Shown here: piece by piece, positions 7,101 through 16,152 of the stretch | Layout: each line of letters opens with the position of its first letter | Numbering within the stretch: the first letter of the stretch is position 1 | Assembly: GCA_022866145.1 (NCBI GenBank) | Contig: JALHUE010000021.1 | Location: 1 to 32,483, forward strand | Length of the DNA stretch: 32,483 nucleotides | Reading direction: 5' to 3' | DNA from: Anaerolineales bacterium | GTDB lineage: Bacteria > Chloroflexota > Anaerolineae > Anaerolineales > E44-bin32 | Notes under the pieces: generated by a model | Told to the model about the DNA's origin: nothing | What the model saw: the letters and a program-made list of their open reading frames with translations, nothing else | The model's database searches: none | Position numbers and translations under genes: made by a program

Positions 7101-10100
7101 TCACCCGCCATCGGCGAGACTGAAGCGCATCAAACGACCGTTGCCTGCGTCCACGACCCACAGATTGCCCTGAGCGTCAAACTCGAGGCCGGTAGGGAGA
7201 TCGAAGGTTGACTCCGTAGCCCCAAAATCCCCCCACCCCTGAAGAAATTTGCCGGTCTGATCGAAGCACAACACCCGGTACCCCTCAGGGTCGGAGGCGC
7301 ACACAATCCCCTCCGACGAGACCGCCAGATACGGCTTGTTGTCGAGGGACTGTCCGTACCAACCCTCAATCGGCCATTCCCGGATCGGCTCGAACACGTT
7401 CGGCTCCGTCTCTTCGAAGACCTGGATCCGTTGGTTCCAGGTATCGGCGATGTAGACCCGCCCCTCATTGTCGACCGCCAGGCCCACCGGCTCATCCAGC
7501 TGGCCTTCAAGGTAGCCGGGGACACCGAACTGGCCGAGAGAGGCGCCCTGATCGTCGAAGATGGCGACCCGCTTGTTGCCGGTATCGGATACGAACAGGC
7601 GTCCTTGCTCGTCGACGGCCACCGACCTCGGCCCCCAGAATGCCGTCGGCGATTCGGCCTGGCCGAAGGTCCCGATCATGCCCAAGAACTCACCCGTAGG
7701 GCCGAAGTGCTGCACCCTGTGATTCCAGGTGTCGGCAACGTACACGCTACCGTCAGGCGCCACCGCAACATCCCACGGCTCGTTGAAGGTGCCTCCCGGA
7801 GCCTCCCCCTGGTCGAGGCGGCCCAGCTCCCCCCACACCTGCAGCACCTCCCCCGTGGGGGCGAGGTGCTGGATGCGGTGGTTGAGCGTGTCAGCCACGT
7901 ACAGGCTGCCGTCCGGCGCCACGTCGATTGCCCGCGGCTTCGAAAACTGGCCGGCTGAAGTTCCAGTGAACCCCAGGATGGGTTCCGCCGCTTTGAGACT
8001 CATGCCGCCTTCGTACGGGTCGACGAATGTGACCGGCGCCAGCGCCTCCGGTGCCGCTCCGTAGTCCCACACCTGGCTGACGATATCCTTGCGGATGAAG
8101 AGCTTCATCCGGTCCGATGGACTCCAATTCTTCTGGGAGAAGTCGATCCCACGAAGCTCGCCGTAAGCCGTATAGTCCCGGTTGAGCCAGATGTCCATCA
8201 ACGCCTGGCGATACTCCGCCGAAGTCAGGGCTCCGCGAATCCTTTCCCAGGTCAGGCCGAAGTACTCCTGGGTCGGCCACCACATGCGGATGTACTCGAA
8301 CGACTGGTAGCGATCGCCCAGCAGGGGCTCGATCTTCGCCCAGTTGTTGTCGCCGGCGATGATCACGGGATAGTTGAGCAGCTCCCGGGTCGGGTTCGGC
8401 CCGTAGTAGTGCACATTCCGGTAGTTGCGGAAGTACCACGAATACGGCCAGGAGACGTCATCATCATAGGCAACATCGATCGACAACCCGTCGTTCATCC
8501 GCCGCGAAAGGTCCTCAACCTGCCCCAGCACAACCTTGACCGCCGGCGAGGAGTGGGCGTAGACCAGGAACTCGGTCGCCAGATCCGGGGTGATGTACGC
8601 CGCCCGAAAAGCCGCCCGAGCCGTCAGCAGGTACAGCAGCCCAGCGAACCCTACCAGCAGCAGTTGACCCAAGCGTTTCCAGCTCCAACCGCGCATGGCG
8701 AAGACAAGCAGCACAATCGCCCCGATGCTGGCCGCGGTCGCGGCCAGGAAGCCGGTCGTGGCTTCGAGCTGAAGCATCTCCTTCCCCTGAAAAGGCGGCG
8801 GGCTCCCGAGCAGAGCCCCCAGTGCCTTGGGGAGCGAGACCAGCAGCAACCCGACCCCGAGCAGAACCAACCAGGCACGGCCCCGAGAAAAAGCACTCCA
8901 GTCAATGCTCTCCAGAAGCCGGCCGATTCCCCACCCGCCCAGCAGAATCATCGGCAGGGTGATATGCACCGTCAGCCACGGCATGCGCTCCCCGGCGAAC
9001 GTGTACAGGACCAGCGAGGTGAGGCACCAGTAGGCCAGGAACTCCGGGACCGGGAAGCGAGCCTGCAAGTCCGGGCCAGGCTCACCCGGCTTGCGATGCA
9101 GTCCGGCCAGGGCGTAGATCCCGGCGAGCAGGGCGGCCAGCGCCGGCAGGAATTCATACATCGGCAGTTGAATCAGCAAATAGTAGTACAGAGGTTGACT
9201 GCCGCGTTCAACGCCATGCTGGACCAGCCAGTACCCCAGTGAACCTACCAGGCCTGATAGCACGCCTGGGCCATGGGTGAACAGGGACGAGTACAGAGGC
9301 ACGAAGATCGCGGCGAACACCCCAGCCGCGATCAGCCAGCGGCGCCAGTCCCACACCAGGCCGACCACGGCCGAAATCCCGACTAGCAGCAACAAGACGG
9401 CACCGGTCTTGTTCACCGACTGCGGATCGGAGTACGCCAGCGGATCCCAACCGAGGAGGTTGGCCGGGATCGAAGCCAGCAGCGGCAGCGTCAGGGTGCC
9501 GCTGATCACCAGCAGGTCGAGGTAGGCGAAATGGGTGCGAAGTCGTCGGCCAAAGGCGAGGATCAGCGTCACGGCCAGCAGCACGGCTCCGGCCAGGGCC
9601 AGCAGGATTCCGATCGCCACCAGCGGCGACTGGAAGGCACCGGCGGCGGCGACGACCTCGCCGGGATCGAGCGGGGCAGCGGTCTCGCCGGTGGCCACCA
9701 GCCCGCCACCGGAGCGCTCGCTCACCAGAGTCAGCAGGGCGACAAGAGCCCCGAATCCCGCCGCCATCAGACCGACCACGAACCCGGTCTTCAGCCCAGG
9801 CCTTGGCCAGCGGGTTCGCAACAGCTGCCAGGCCAGGGCAACCGCCAGGAATACCAGCAGTTGGGCGACATAGATGAAGTGTGTTTCCTTGGTTGCGGCG
9901 TGGAGCGACAGCGCCGCCGCCAGCAGGTACAGCCAGCGGCTCTGACGGGTTTCGAAGTAGCGAAACACCGCCAGGAACATCAACAGCCCCTCGACGACCA
10001 CGAAGGCCTCGTTACGAACGTAGCGCGAGTAGTACAGCATGTAGGGAGAGACCAGCATCAGCGCCGCGGCGGCGATCGCCCCCAGCGTCCCCAACCAGCG

Positions 10101-10457
10101 GCGGAAATACCACAACATCCCGACCGCCATCGCCCCGGCCAGGGCCGCAGGGAAATGTGCCGTGGTATCGGTGTCCCCGAAGAGGAAGAACGAAGCCGCC
10201 ACCAGGTGAAACTGTAGCGGGCCGTGCATCAGCGGTGTGTGCTGGAAGCCGCGCCCCTGGGAGTACAGCCAGGAGTAGTAGGTATGCAGGCTCTCGTCGT
10301 GGCTCATCACCCGGGTCTCCAGGTCGGCGAAGCGGGTGATCACCGCGAGCACCACGAGCAGCACGAAGGCGACGATCTCCCAACGGATCGTCAGCTTGCG
10401 GTCGAGGATGTCGTCGCCGGCTTGGGCGGCAGTCGTCTTGCCCTTTGGCTGGTTCAT
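7101..10457 (-). CDS. Agl23-like (TIGR03663) GT-C membrane glycosyltransferase fused to an NHL beta-propeller
   Basis: 1118 aa. Residues of about 27-615 hold a dozen or so hydrophobic segments typical of GT-C glycosyltransferases that take lipid-linked sugars. The first outer loop has MSHDESLHTYYSWLYSQG with D54-E55, the acidic pair of the family, then LMHGPLQFHLVAASFFLFGD and YSRYVRNEAFVVVEGLLMF, matching the TIGR03663 (flippase-associated Agl23-like) group. Residues of about 616-825 form a soluble domain with many Tyr and Trp. The C-terminus (about 826-1118) holds six NHL repeats such as PRAIDVAPDGSLYVADTLNH, enough for a complete six-bladed propeller. The ATG overlaps the upstream pseudouridine synthase by 4 nt. 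The sugar and acceptor are unknown; a role in surface glycan or protein glycosylation is inferred from the family. Confidence 0.85.
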   Translation of the reverse strand: MNQPKGKTTAAQAGDDILDRKLTIRWEIVAFVLLVVLAVITRFADLETRVMSHDESLHTYYSWLYSQGRGFQHTPLMHGPLQFHLVAASFFLFGDTDTTAHFPAALAGAMAVGMLWYFRRWLGTLGAIAAAALMLVSPYMLYYSRYVRNEAFVVVEGLLMFLAVFRYFETRQSRWLYLLAAALSLHAATKETHFIYVAQLLVFLAVALAWQLLRTRWPRPGLKTGFVVGLMAAGFGALVALLTLVSERSGGGLVATGETAAPLDPGEVVAAAGAFQSPLVAIGILLALAGAVLLAVTLILAFGRRLRTHFAYLDLLVISGTLTLPLLASIPANLLGWDPLAYSDPQSVNKTGAVLLLLVGISAVVGLVWDWRRWLIAAGVFAAIFVPLYSSLFTHGPGVLSGLVGSLGYWLVQHGVERGSQPLYYYLLIQLPMYEFLPALAALLAGIYALAGLHRKPGEPGPDLQARFPVPEFLAYWCLTSLVLYTFAGERMPWLTVHITLPMILLGGWGIGRLLESIDWSAFSRGRAWLVLLGVGLLLVSLPKALGALLGSPPPFQGKEMLQLEATTGFLAATAASIGAIVLLVFAMRGWSWKRLGQLLLVGFAGLLYLLTARAAFRAAYITPDLATEFLVYAHSSPAVKVVLGQVEDLSRRMNDGLSIDVAYDDDVSWPYSWYFRNYRNVHYYGPNPTRELLNYPVIIAGDNNWAKIEPLLGDRYQSFEYIRMWWPTQEYFGLTWERIRGALTSAEYRQALMDIWLNRDYTAYGELRGIDFSQKNWSPSDRMKLFIRKDIVSQVWDYGAAPEALAPVTFVDPYEGGMSLKAAEPILGFTGTSAGQFSKPRAIDVAPDGSLYVADTLNHRIQHLAPTGEVLQVWGELGRLDQGEAPGGTFNEPWDVAVAPDGSVYVADTWNHRVQHFGPTGEFLGMIGTFGQAESPTAFWGPRSVAVDEQGRLFVSDTGNKRVAIFDDQGASLGQFGVPGYLEGQLDEPVGLAVDNEGRVYIADTWNQRIQVFEETEPNVFEPIREWPIEGWYGQSLDNKPYLAVSSEGIVCASDPEGYRVLCFDQTGKFLQGWGDFGATESTFDLPTGLEFDAQGNLWVVDAGNGRLMRFSLADGG

Positions 10458-11230
10458 TGATTGCCCACCTTCTCCACCCTGGGGTTCGCCATGGCGGGCC
10501 CGAGTTCCCCGCCTCTCTCAGGCTGTCGGCGCAGGCGCCCGACCTCGCGCCCGCTCAACGCCCGCCACTTACCGGGAGCCAATGCCCCGAGCACCAGGCC
10601 AGCGAACCCGGTGCGAATCAGCCTGCGCACACTCAAACCCAATGCTTGCGCACTGAGCCGCACCTGCCGCTTCTGGCCTTCCCGCAGCACGACCTCCACC
10701 CAGCGATCGTCATCCTTCCGAGGTTGCAGACTGACCTGCGCCGGACCGAATCGGGTTCCATCCTTCAGGGTAATGCCGCGGCCCCAAGCGGCGAGTTGCG
10801 CCGAGGTCGGCCGATGATCCAGCAGGACCTGATAGGTCTTCTCATGTCCGTAGCGGGGATGGGTCAGCCGCTGCGCCAGCGGGCCGTCATTGGTCATCAG
10901 CAGCAGGCCTTCGCTCTGCATGTCCAAGCGGCCCACCGGATACAAGCGTAGATCAGCCGGCACCAGGTCGCGGACGGTTGGCCGACCTCCTTGGCTTCGC
11001 AAGGAAGACAGCACGCCGCGCGGCTTGTTCAGCATGAGGTACGCCAGAGATTCGGCGCGGCCAAGCGGCAGTCCGTCCAGCTCAATGTGGTCGGTGTCTG
11101 GCTCGACGACCATCCCCAGGACCGCCACCTTGCCATTCACGCGAACTCGCCCGGAGCGGACGAGATCCTCCGAGGCGCGCCGGGAGCCCACGCCGGCCTG
11201 GGCGAGCGCTTTCTGCAGACGAATGCCCAT
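10454..11230 (-). CDS. Pseudouridine synthase, RluB/RsuA type
   Basis: 258 aa. An N-terminal S4 RNA-binding domain (residues 1-48: RLQKALAQAGVGSRRASEDL through GRVRVNGKVA) is followed by the RsuA/RluB catalytic domain. LMLNKPRGVLSS precedes VGRLDMQSEGLLLMTNDG, with the catalytic Asp at residue 103, and HEKTYQVLL; the C-terminal motif is EGQKRQVRLSAQALGLSV where EGRNRQVRRM is usual. Members isomerise one uridine in rRNA. The length suggests an RluB-like large-subunit enzyme but the target base cannot be told. Its ATG shares one base with the scpB stop (TGATG). scpB followed by rluB is a common bacterial gene order. Confidence 0.9.
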   Translation of the reverse strand: MGIRLQKALAQAGVGSRRASEDLVRSGRVRVNGKVAVLGMVVEPDTDHIELDGLPLGRAESLAYLMLNKPRGVLSSLRSQGGRPTVRDLVPADLRLYPVGRLDMQSEGLLLMTNDGPLAQRLTHPRYGHEKTYQVLLDHRPTSAQLAAWGRGITLKDGTRFGPAQVSLQPRKDDDRWVEVVLREGQKRQVRLSAQALGLSVRRLIRTGFAGLVLGALAPGKWRALSGREVGRLRRQPERGGELGPAMANPRVEKVGNQ

Positions 11231-11856
11231 CAGCCGCCCTCGTCCCCCGCGGGTGCGGACGGCGGATCCTCCGCCGGCGCCGACTCGGCGCGAGCCTCGA
11301 CTTGCAGCGGAGGCAGCTCGCTCAGCCGCGTCAGGCCGAAGTGCTGGAGGAATTCCGGCGTCGTGGCGTACAGGATCGGACGCCCGGCGCCCTCCGCCCG
11401 CCCGACCTCTTCGACCAATCCGTGCCGCAGCAGCGTCTGCAGCGCGGTTTCGGAATTCACGCCACGCACAGAGTCGATCTTGGGACGCGTGACCGGCTGC
11501 TCATAGGCCACGATCGCCAACACCTCCAGGGCGGCGCGCGTTAGGCGCGTCGTTCCCTCCAGGTTGAGGAAGTGTTCGACGTCCTGGGCAAGCTCCGAGG
11601 CGGTCGTCAGCTGAACAGCACCGTGATGCCACTGCAGGCGAATCCCGCGCCCCGCCGAGGCCTGGTCGAGCGTTTGCAGCCCATGCTCGACCTCGCGGGG
11701 CGAGACGCCCAGCGCCGCCGCCAGCTGGGCGGCCGTCGCCGGACCCCCGGCCACAAACAGAAGCGCTTCCAGACGCTGCGTCAGCCCATCTGCAGCAGGC
11801 GCGGAAGCCGGCATGCTATAATCTCGGTTCGATTGAGACTCCTGCAACGTGCTCAT
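11230..11856 (-). CDS. scpB: Segregation and condensation protein B (ScpB)
   Basis: 208 aa. ScpB is the winged-helix kleisin partner of the SMC-ScpA condensin complex that compacts and segregates chromosomes. Residues from about 25 match the family: RLEALLFVAGGPATAAQLA, LTRAALEVLAIVAYEQPVTR, then PKIDSVRGVNSETALQTLL and HGLVEEVGRAEGAGRPILYA, ending TTPEFLQHFGL. The C-terminal 30 residues are Ala/Pro/Glu-rich and disordered. Start choice is open: ATG 11856 gives a 14-residue polar leader and ATG 11814 gives MPASAPAADGL; neither has a good ribosome site. scpA is not adjacent. Its start is 3 nt from the divergent lipoprotein gene, so the two genes must share or interleave control sequences. Confidence 0.92.
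   Translation of the reverse strand: MSTLQESQSNRDYSMPASAPAADGLTQRLEALLFVAGGPATAAQLAAALGVSPREVEHGLQTLDQASAGRGIRLQWHHGAVQLTTASELAQDVEHFLNLEGTTRLTRAALEVLAIVAYEQPVTRPKIDSVRGVNSETALQTLLRHGLVEEVGRAEGAGRPILYATTPEFLQHFGLTRLSELPPLQVEARAESAPAEDPPSAPAGDEGG
11808..11823 (+). promoter_or_regulatory. Extended -10 promoter for the first lipoprotein
   Basis: TGCTATAAT (11814-11822) is a perfect extended -10 about 38 nt upstream of ATG 11860. It lies inside the 5' end of scpB on the other strand. No -35 box fits. The 16 nt CCGGCATGCTATAATC are identical to 19876-19891. Confidence 0.6.
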
Positions 11857-11859
11857 GAG

Positions 11860-12432
11860 ATGATGACCGACAAGCGCCTCCCAATCATACTGGCAGCCCT
11901 GACCCTGACCGCCGCCACACTGGCGTGCCAGATCGATTTGGGGGGTCCGCCGCCTCCGCCGCAGCCGGTGACCCCGGCCAGCGGACCCGCCGCCAGCCTG
12001 GACCAGGTCTGGCGGTCCGCAGTCGAAGGCGCATCCGAGTCTGGGGAAGTCGTCTTCATCCTCGACGAAGCTCAGCTGACAGGCTATCTAAGCTCATATC
12101 TGGCCAAGCAGCAAGATCCCGTGTTCTCCGATCCCCAGGTGAGCCTGCGCGACGGCCGGCTGCGGATCCAGGGGACGGTCCAGCAGGGCGTGCTGAAAGC
12201 CGGCTTGCTGGTCACGATTGTGCCAGAGGTGAATCCCGAGGGCGGCATCGCCTTCCGGATCGAGTCGGCGGATTTGGGCCCAGCACCAGCACCGGAGGCA
12301 GTCAAGGAGAGTATCTCAGCCGTCCTGACGGAGTTGCTTTCCGGGCCCCTGGGATCTTTGGCGACCGGCGTCCGGGTCACTTCCCTGGTGGTCGATGAGG
12401 GACAGATCGCCATCGTCGGTGAGCTGCACTAG
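11860..12432 (+). CDS. Predicted lipoprotein, LppX/YpmS-like small beta protein
   Basis: 190 aa from ATG 11860 (ATG 11863 equally possible). A signal peptide (KRLPIILAALTLTAATLAC) ends in a Cys at about residue 22 that fits a lipoprotein site, followed by a Pro-rich spacer. The mature part starts with helical VVFILDEAQLTGYLSSYLA and continues with strands FSDPQVSLRDGRLRIQGTVQ and GVRVTSLVVDEGQIAIVGEL. This pattern (threshold helix, then long antiparallel strands ending in a 'function of the parameter' strand) resembles DUF2993/YpmS-type lipid-binding proteins, but that match is by eye. It is probably outer-face anchored. A propeller lipoprotein gene begins 7 nt later. Confidence 0.75.
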   Translation: MMTDKRLPIILAALTLTAATLACQIDLGGPPPPPQPVTPASGPAASLDQVWRSAVEGASESGEVVFILDEAQLTGYLSSYLAKQQDPVFSDPQVSLRDGRLRIQGTVQQGVLKAGLLVTIVPEVNPEGGIAFRIESADLGPAPAPEAVKESISAVLTELLSGPLGSLATGVRVTSLVVDEGQIAIVGELH

Positions 12433-12438
12433 GGCCGG

Positions 12439-14085
12439 ATGGGGATTATACCAGCCCGGTCCGGCATTGCCCTCGGCATGATGCCACCCCACGCAAGCCT
12501 CCGGCTGACCTCCCTGTGGATGTTCCTGGCCCTCGGGCTTGCCGGTTGCGCTGCACCGATCACAACCGCCGGGGATCTCAACGTAACCATCATCGCCGAT
12601 GGCGAGGAGCTCGCCGCGCGTGTCCCGGCCGGCTCTACGGCGCTCCAGGCCTTGGAAACGGCGGGGGTCAACCTGGGGGCCTCCGACCGACTGGAGCCTC
12701 CGGCCTACGCCGTGCTCTCCGACGGCACGCACATCATGGTCACGCGAGTCAACGAGCGGTTTGAAGTCGAAACCGAAGTCGTGCCCTTCGAGCGCCAGAC
12801 GATCCGCAACGAAGCGATGCCTGAAGGGGAGAGCCGTCTGCTGCAGCCTGGCATGAACGGCCTGCAGGAGATCACCTACCGCGTCGTCGAGGAGGAGGGC
12901 AAGCCTGCCTCCCGGACAGCGGTGAAGGTGGTGGTGGCCGAAGCTCCGGTGCCGGAGATCGTGATGATCGGGGCGCAGCTCTCTTACGCTCCGCTCTCCG
13001 TCGAGGGTGTGCTGGCCTACCTCTCTGGAGGGAATGCCTGGATCATCCGCGACGACACGCGGAACCGGCGACCGATCGTCGTCGGCGAGAACCTTGACGG
13101 CCGTGTCTTCCGCCTGTCGCCAGACGGCCGCTGGCTGCTGTTCTCGCAAGCCCCCGCCGATCCGTCGTCAGCGGAAATCAATCGCCTGTGGATCGTCTCG
13201 ACCTCCGAAGCCGCGACCGAACCGATCGACCTTCAGGTCAGCAATATCGTGCACTTCGCCGATTGGTCGCCCCAGGCAATCGACGGCTACACGCTCGCCT
13301 ACTCCACAGTCGAACCCAGCCCGGGCGCCCCCGGCTGGCAGGCCAACAACGACCTCTGGCTGCTCACCCTGACATTCGCCGGAAGGGTCGCCGACCGAGA
13401 GCAGATCGTCGAGAGCAACGCCGGCGGCCAGTACGGCTGGTGGGGCACTTCCTTCGCCTGGGCCCCCGACGGCAGCCAACTCGCTTATGCCCGGGCGGAT
13501 GGCATCGGGCGGGTCCCCCTCGACGAGCCCGGGCTCCTGCCCCTGGTTGAGATTCAGCCGTACCAGTCGTTCTCGGACTGGGCTTGGGTTCCGGGCGTGG
13601 CCTGGGGAGGCGACAACCAGTCGCTGTACTTCGTTGACCACGCTCCACCCCAGGGTCTGGAAAGCCCAGCCTCCTCGCCGGCATTTGATCTTTCTGCATG
13701 GATCGGGGATTCCGCAACCGCCGTGCCGCTCATCGGCCAGGCCGGGATGTTCTCGTATCCGGCGGTTTCCCCGGCCCAGATTGAGGCCGGCGGAGAATTG
13801 GCCTACCGGATCGCCTACCTCCAGGCGCTGGCGCCCCTGGAGAGCCAGAACAGCAGCTATCAGTTGAGCATCGTCGACCGCGATGGCAGCAACGCCTCTC
13901 TCCTCTTCCCACCACCTGGTGAGGCAGGGCTGACACCCCGGCCGCTTGCCTGGTCACCATCCGCCGATCGGGTGGCGGTGCTGTACCGCGGCGACTTGTG
14001 GATCGTGGATGCGCAGACGGGCCAGGGCCAGAGGCTGACGGGCGACAACCAGACTGCGGCCATGGACTGGAAAGGCGGCTCCTGA
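12439..14085 (+). CDS. Lipoprotein with DUF348-G5 domains and a WD40/TolB-like propeller
   Basis: 548 aa. A signal peptide ([18 protein letters not shown]) with lipobox LAGC puts the lipidated Cys at about residue 37. Residues of about 45-85 read [20 protein letters not shown] and on to [13 protein letters not shown], a DUF348 (ubiquitin-like) domain as in YabE/Rpf-type proteins. Residues of about 105-175 ([20 protein letters not shown], then [19 protein letters not shown]) are a G5 domain, thought to bind cell-wall sugars. The rest is a propeller with [24 protein letters not shown] and [20 protein letters not shown] blades. No hydrolase domain is present. The start is ATG 12439, seven nt after the previous stop; ATG 12478 would also keep the signal peptide. 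Likely a surface-wall sensor or binding protein; that is inference. Confidence 0.8.
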   Translation: MGIIPARSGIALGMMPPHASLRLTSLWMFLALGLAGCAAPITTAGDLNVTIIADGEELAARVPAGSTALQALETAGVNLGASDRLEPPAYAVLSDGTHIMVTRVNERFEVETEVVPFERQTIRNEAMPEGESRLLQPGMNGLQEITYRVVEEEGKPASRTAVKVVVAEAPVPEIVMIGAQLSYAPLSVEGVLAYLSGGNAWIIRDDTRNRRPIVVGENLDGRVFRLSPDGRWLLFSQAPADPSSAEINRLWIVSTSEAATEPIDLQVSNIVHFADWSPQAIDGYTLAYSTVEPSPGAPGWQANNDLWLLTLTFAGRVADREQIVESNAGGQYGWWGTSFAWAPDGSQLAYARADGIGRVPLDEPGLLPLVEIQPYQSFSDWAWVPGVAWGGDNQSLYFVDHAPPQGLESPASSPAFDLSAWIGDSATAVPLIGQAGMFSYPAVSPAQIEAGGELAYRIAYLQALAPLESQNSSYQLSIVDRDGSNASLLFPPPGEAGLTPRPLAWSPSADRVAVLYRGDLWIVDAQTGQGQRLTGDNQTAAMDWKGGS

Positions 14086-14209
14086 GGCCGGGTCCGCACA
14101 GGGAGTTGATGGACCCTGCTCGCCATCCTTGACCAGCGGAGCAGCGCCCGGCGCTCAGCGAGAGATGATGCCTGTCGGCCAGCGGCGGGCAGCAAAGGAG
14201 GACGATTCA

Positions 14210-15160
14210 GTGAGAGTCCTGGTAACGGGCGGAGCCGGTTTCATCGGCTCCCATCTTTGTGACCGGCTGCTCGCCGAGGGGCATCAGGTCGTCGTCGTCG
14301 ACAACCTGGTGACGGGGCAGGTCGAGAACATCGCCCACCTGGCGGGCCGGGAGGATTTCCACTTCATCAAGCATGATGTCTCCAACTTCACCTTCATCCC
14401 CGGCCATGTCGACGCCGTGCTTCATCTCGCCTCCCCTGCCAGCCCGAACCCGACCTCTCCGTACGGCTACCCTCAGCTTCCGATTCAAACGCTCAAGGTC
14501 GGAGCGCTGGGCACACACAACGCCCTTGGGCTGGCCCGCGCCAATCGGGCGCGCTTCCTCTTGGCCTCAACCTCGGAGGTCTACGGCGATCCGCAAGAAC
14601 ATCCGCAGCGCGAGACCTATTGGGGCCACGTCGACCCGGCGGGGCCGCGTTCGGTGTACGACGAAGCCAAGCGCTTCGCCGAGGCTATCACGATGGCCTA
14701 TCACCGTTACCACGGACTAGACACCCGCATCGCCCGGATCTTCAACACCTACGGGCCCCGGATGCGCCTGGATGACGGCCGAGTGGTCCCCAATTTCATC
14801 TGTCAGGCGCTGCAGGGGCAACCCCTGACTCTCTACGGCGAAGGCCTGCAGACTCGGTCCTTCTGCTACATCGATGATCTGGTCGAGGGGCTGTACCGTT
14901 TGCTGATGTCGGACTCGCATGAGCCGGTCAATCTCGGCAACCCGACGGAAATCACCATCGCCTATCTGGCTGATGTGGTGAACCGGATGACGGCGAACCC
15001 CGCCGGCGAGCAGTACGTACCCGAAGGGCGGGCACCGGCAGACCCCCAGCGGCGCCAGCCCGATATCAGCCGGGCCCGCCAGGTATTGGACTGGTTCCCG
15101 GTCACCGAGCTTGAGGCCGGCCTGCAGGCGACGATCGCCGATTTCCAGGCACGCCTGTGA
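14210..15160 (+). CDS. NAD-dependent SDR epimerase/dehydratase, UDP-glucuronate decarboxylase-like
   Basis: 316 aa from GTG 14210, chosen because an AAAGGAGG ribosome site sits 7 nt upstream and the Rossmann motif [20 protein letters not shown] starts at once. The NAD site is [62 protein letters not shown] (catalytic YxxxK), [10 protein letters not shown] and DGRVVPNFI with [14 protein letters not shown] closely follow UDP-xylose synthases (UXS), which turn UDP-glucuronate into UDP-xylose; other extended SDRs (dTDP-glucose 4,6-dehydratases) share parts. It probably provides an activated sugar for cell-surface glycans. The stop overlaps the GtrA gene by GTGA. Confidence 0.85.
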   Translation: MRVLVTGGAGFIGSHLCDRLLAEGHQVVVVDNLVTGQVENIAHLAGREDFHFIKHDVSNFTFIPGHVDAVLHLASPASPNPTSPYGYPQLPIQTLKVGALGTHNALGLARANRARFLLASTSEVYGDPQEHPQRETYWGHVDPAGPRSVYDEAKRFAEAITMAYHRYHGLDTRIARIFNTYGPRMRLDDGRVVPNFICQALQGQPLTLYGEGLQTRSFCYIDDLVEGLYRLLMSDSHEPVNLGNPTEITIAYLADVVNRMTANPAGEQYVPEGRAPADPQRRQPDISRARQVLDWFPVTELEAGLQATIADFQARL

Positions 15161-15645
15161 GCCTGGCGACCACCCGGCGCAGGCGGGAAACCTCGCGCTT
15201 CGCCAAGTTCGCCGTCGTCGGCCTTTTGGGCGCGGTAGTGGACTTCGGCGTCTTCAACCTGCTCATCCGCTTCGCCGGATTCGCCGTTGTGCCGGCGAGC
15301 ATTCTGTCCTTCACGGCGGCGGTGACCAGCAACTTCATCTGGAATCGCTACTGGACCTACCCGGATTCCCGCAGCAAGCCGCTTCATCGCCAAGCCGGAC
15401 AGTTCGCCCTCATCTCGGCGATCGGGCTGGCCATCCGAACCCCGCTGGTCGCCGTGCTCGTAGGCCCGATGACCACGATCGCCTCCGGCCTGACCGCCGC
15501 CGCCGAGGACATGACCGGGCCGCTCCCCAGCCTGCCCCCCGCGGAGGTGCTAGGTGCCAACCTGGCGCTGGCCACGGCTGTGATCGTCGTCCTGTTCTGG
15601 AATTTCCTGGCCAACCGTCTCTGGACCTACGCCGATGTCGAGTGA
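15157..15645 (+). CDS. GtrA-family membrane protein
   Basis: 162 aa with four hydrophobic segments: [60 protein letters not shown] and [20 protein letters not shown]. The motifs FxKFxxVGxxGxxVDFxVF and NFxWNRxWTYxD are the GtrA signature, including NRYWTYPDS and [10 protein letters not shown] near the end. GtrA proteins are thought to help carry lipid-linked sugars across the membrane. Its GTG start overlaps the SDR stop, tying sugar-nucleotide synthesis to this transporter-like protein. About 25 residues of low-complexity loop ([18 protein letters not shown]) between segments 3 and 4 are longer than in small GtrA proteins. Confidence 0.88.
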   Translation: MSLATTRRRRETSRFAKFAVVGLLGAVVDFGVFNLLIRFAGFAVVPASILSFTAAVTSNFIWNRYWTYPDSRSKPLHRQAGQFALISAIGLAIRTPLVAVLVGPMTTIASGLTAAAEDMTGPLPSLPPAEVLGANLALATAVIVVLFWNFLANRLWTYADVE

Positions 15646-15690
15646 GCCAGGCGATGGCTGTCTGCAAGCTGGGTCGGTCCCCAGGGCCTG

Positions 15691-15696
15691 TATAAT
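15691..15696 (+). promoter_or_regulatory. -10 box for the beta-flower protein gene
   Basis: A perfect TATAAT, preceded directly by TG, sits 31 nt before the ATG at 15727. No good -35 box was found at 16-18 nt. Confidence 0.5.
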
Positions 15697-15726
15697 CTGG
15701 GATACGGGACGAGCGTGGGCGAGCGC

Positions 15727-16113
15727 ATGACCGCCAAACCCCCAGCCAAGATAATCCCGATCTACAACACCAAGGGCGATTGCGAAGCCTTCATGGTGTT
15801 CCCCTACCTGTATAACGCGCTGGGGGAGTGGGTCGGCTGGGCGACGACGGCCCGGCAGGTCTATGATGTCGAGGGCTACTACGTGGGCTGGCTGACTGAT
15901 GATCCGAGGATTCTGCGCAAGCGAACCTACGACCGGGCGCCGGCGCGGCGCCCGGTCCCTCCTCCGCCCACCGAGCGCGCCCGGCTCCCGGCTACAGTCC
16001 CTCTGCCGCCCATGATGGCCGAGCTGACGTTCGAGGTCTTCGACGTCTTGCTTGATGAGCCGGAGCGCCTGCACACTACCGACACCGGCGAACTCAAGCA
16101 AGACATGGATTGA
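15727..16113 (+). CDS. 4-fold beta-flower domain protein
   Basis: 128 aa from ATG 15727; a GTG four codons upstream (15715) is possible but too close to the promoter. The N-terminal 65 residues (PIYNTKGDCEAFMVFPYLYN, GEWVGWATTARQVYDVEGYY, VGWLTDDPRILRKR) contain repeated GxWxG-like turns that I match to the four-fold beta-flower domain found in many Chloroflexota. No catalytic residues are visible; the domain is of unknown function. The rest is a Pro/Arg-rich linker and an acidic tail (DVLLDEPERL). Its own -10 box shows that it is the first gene of a transcript that may run into the AAA ATPase gene 39 nt on. Confidence 0.75.
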   Translation: MTAKPPAKIIPIYNTKGDCEAFMVFPYLYNALGEWVGWATTARQVYDVEGYYVGWLTDDPRILRKRTYDRAPARRPVPPPPTERARLPATVPLPPMMAELTFEVFDVLLDEPERLHTTDTGELKQDMD

Positions 16114-16152
16114 GCCGAGTGCGGGCGCCGACCGAAAGGACCTCCCCCGACC

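Noticed and set aside
12316-13149. Minus-strand open frame of 277 codons
   Set aside because: Shadow of the two lipoprotein genes; no recognisable features.
14090-14116. Weak hairpin after the G5 lipoprotein
   Set aside because: GGGTCC pairs with GGACCC, but the loop is 15 nt and there is no U-tract; not convincing as a terminator.
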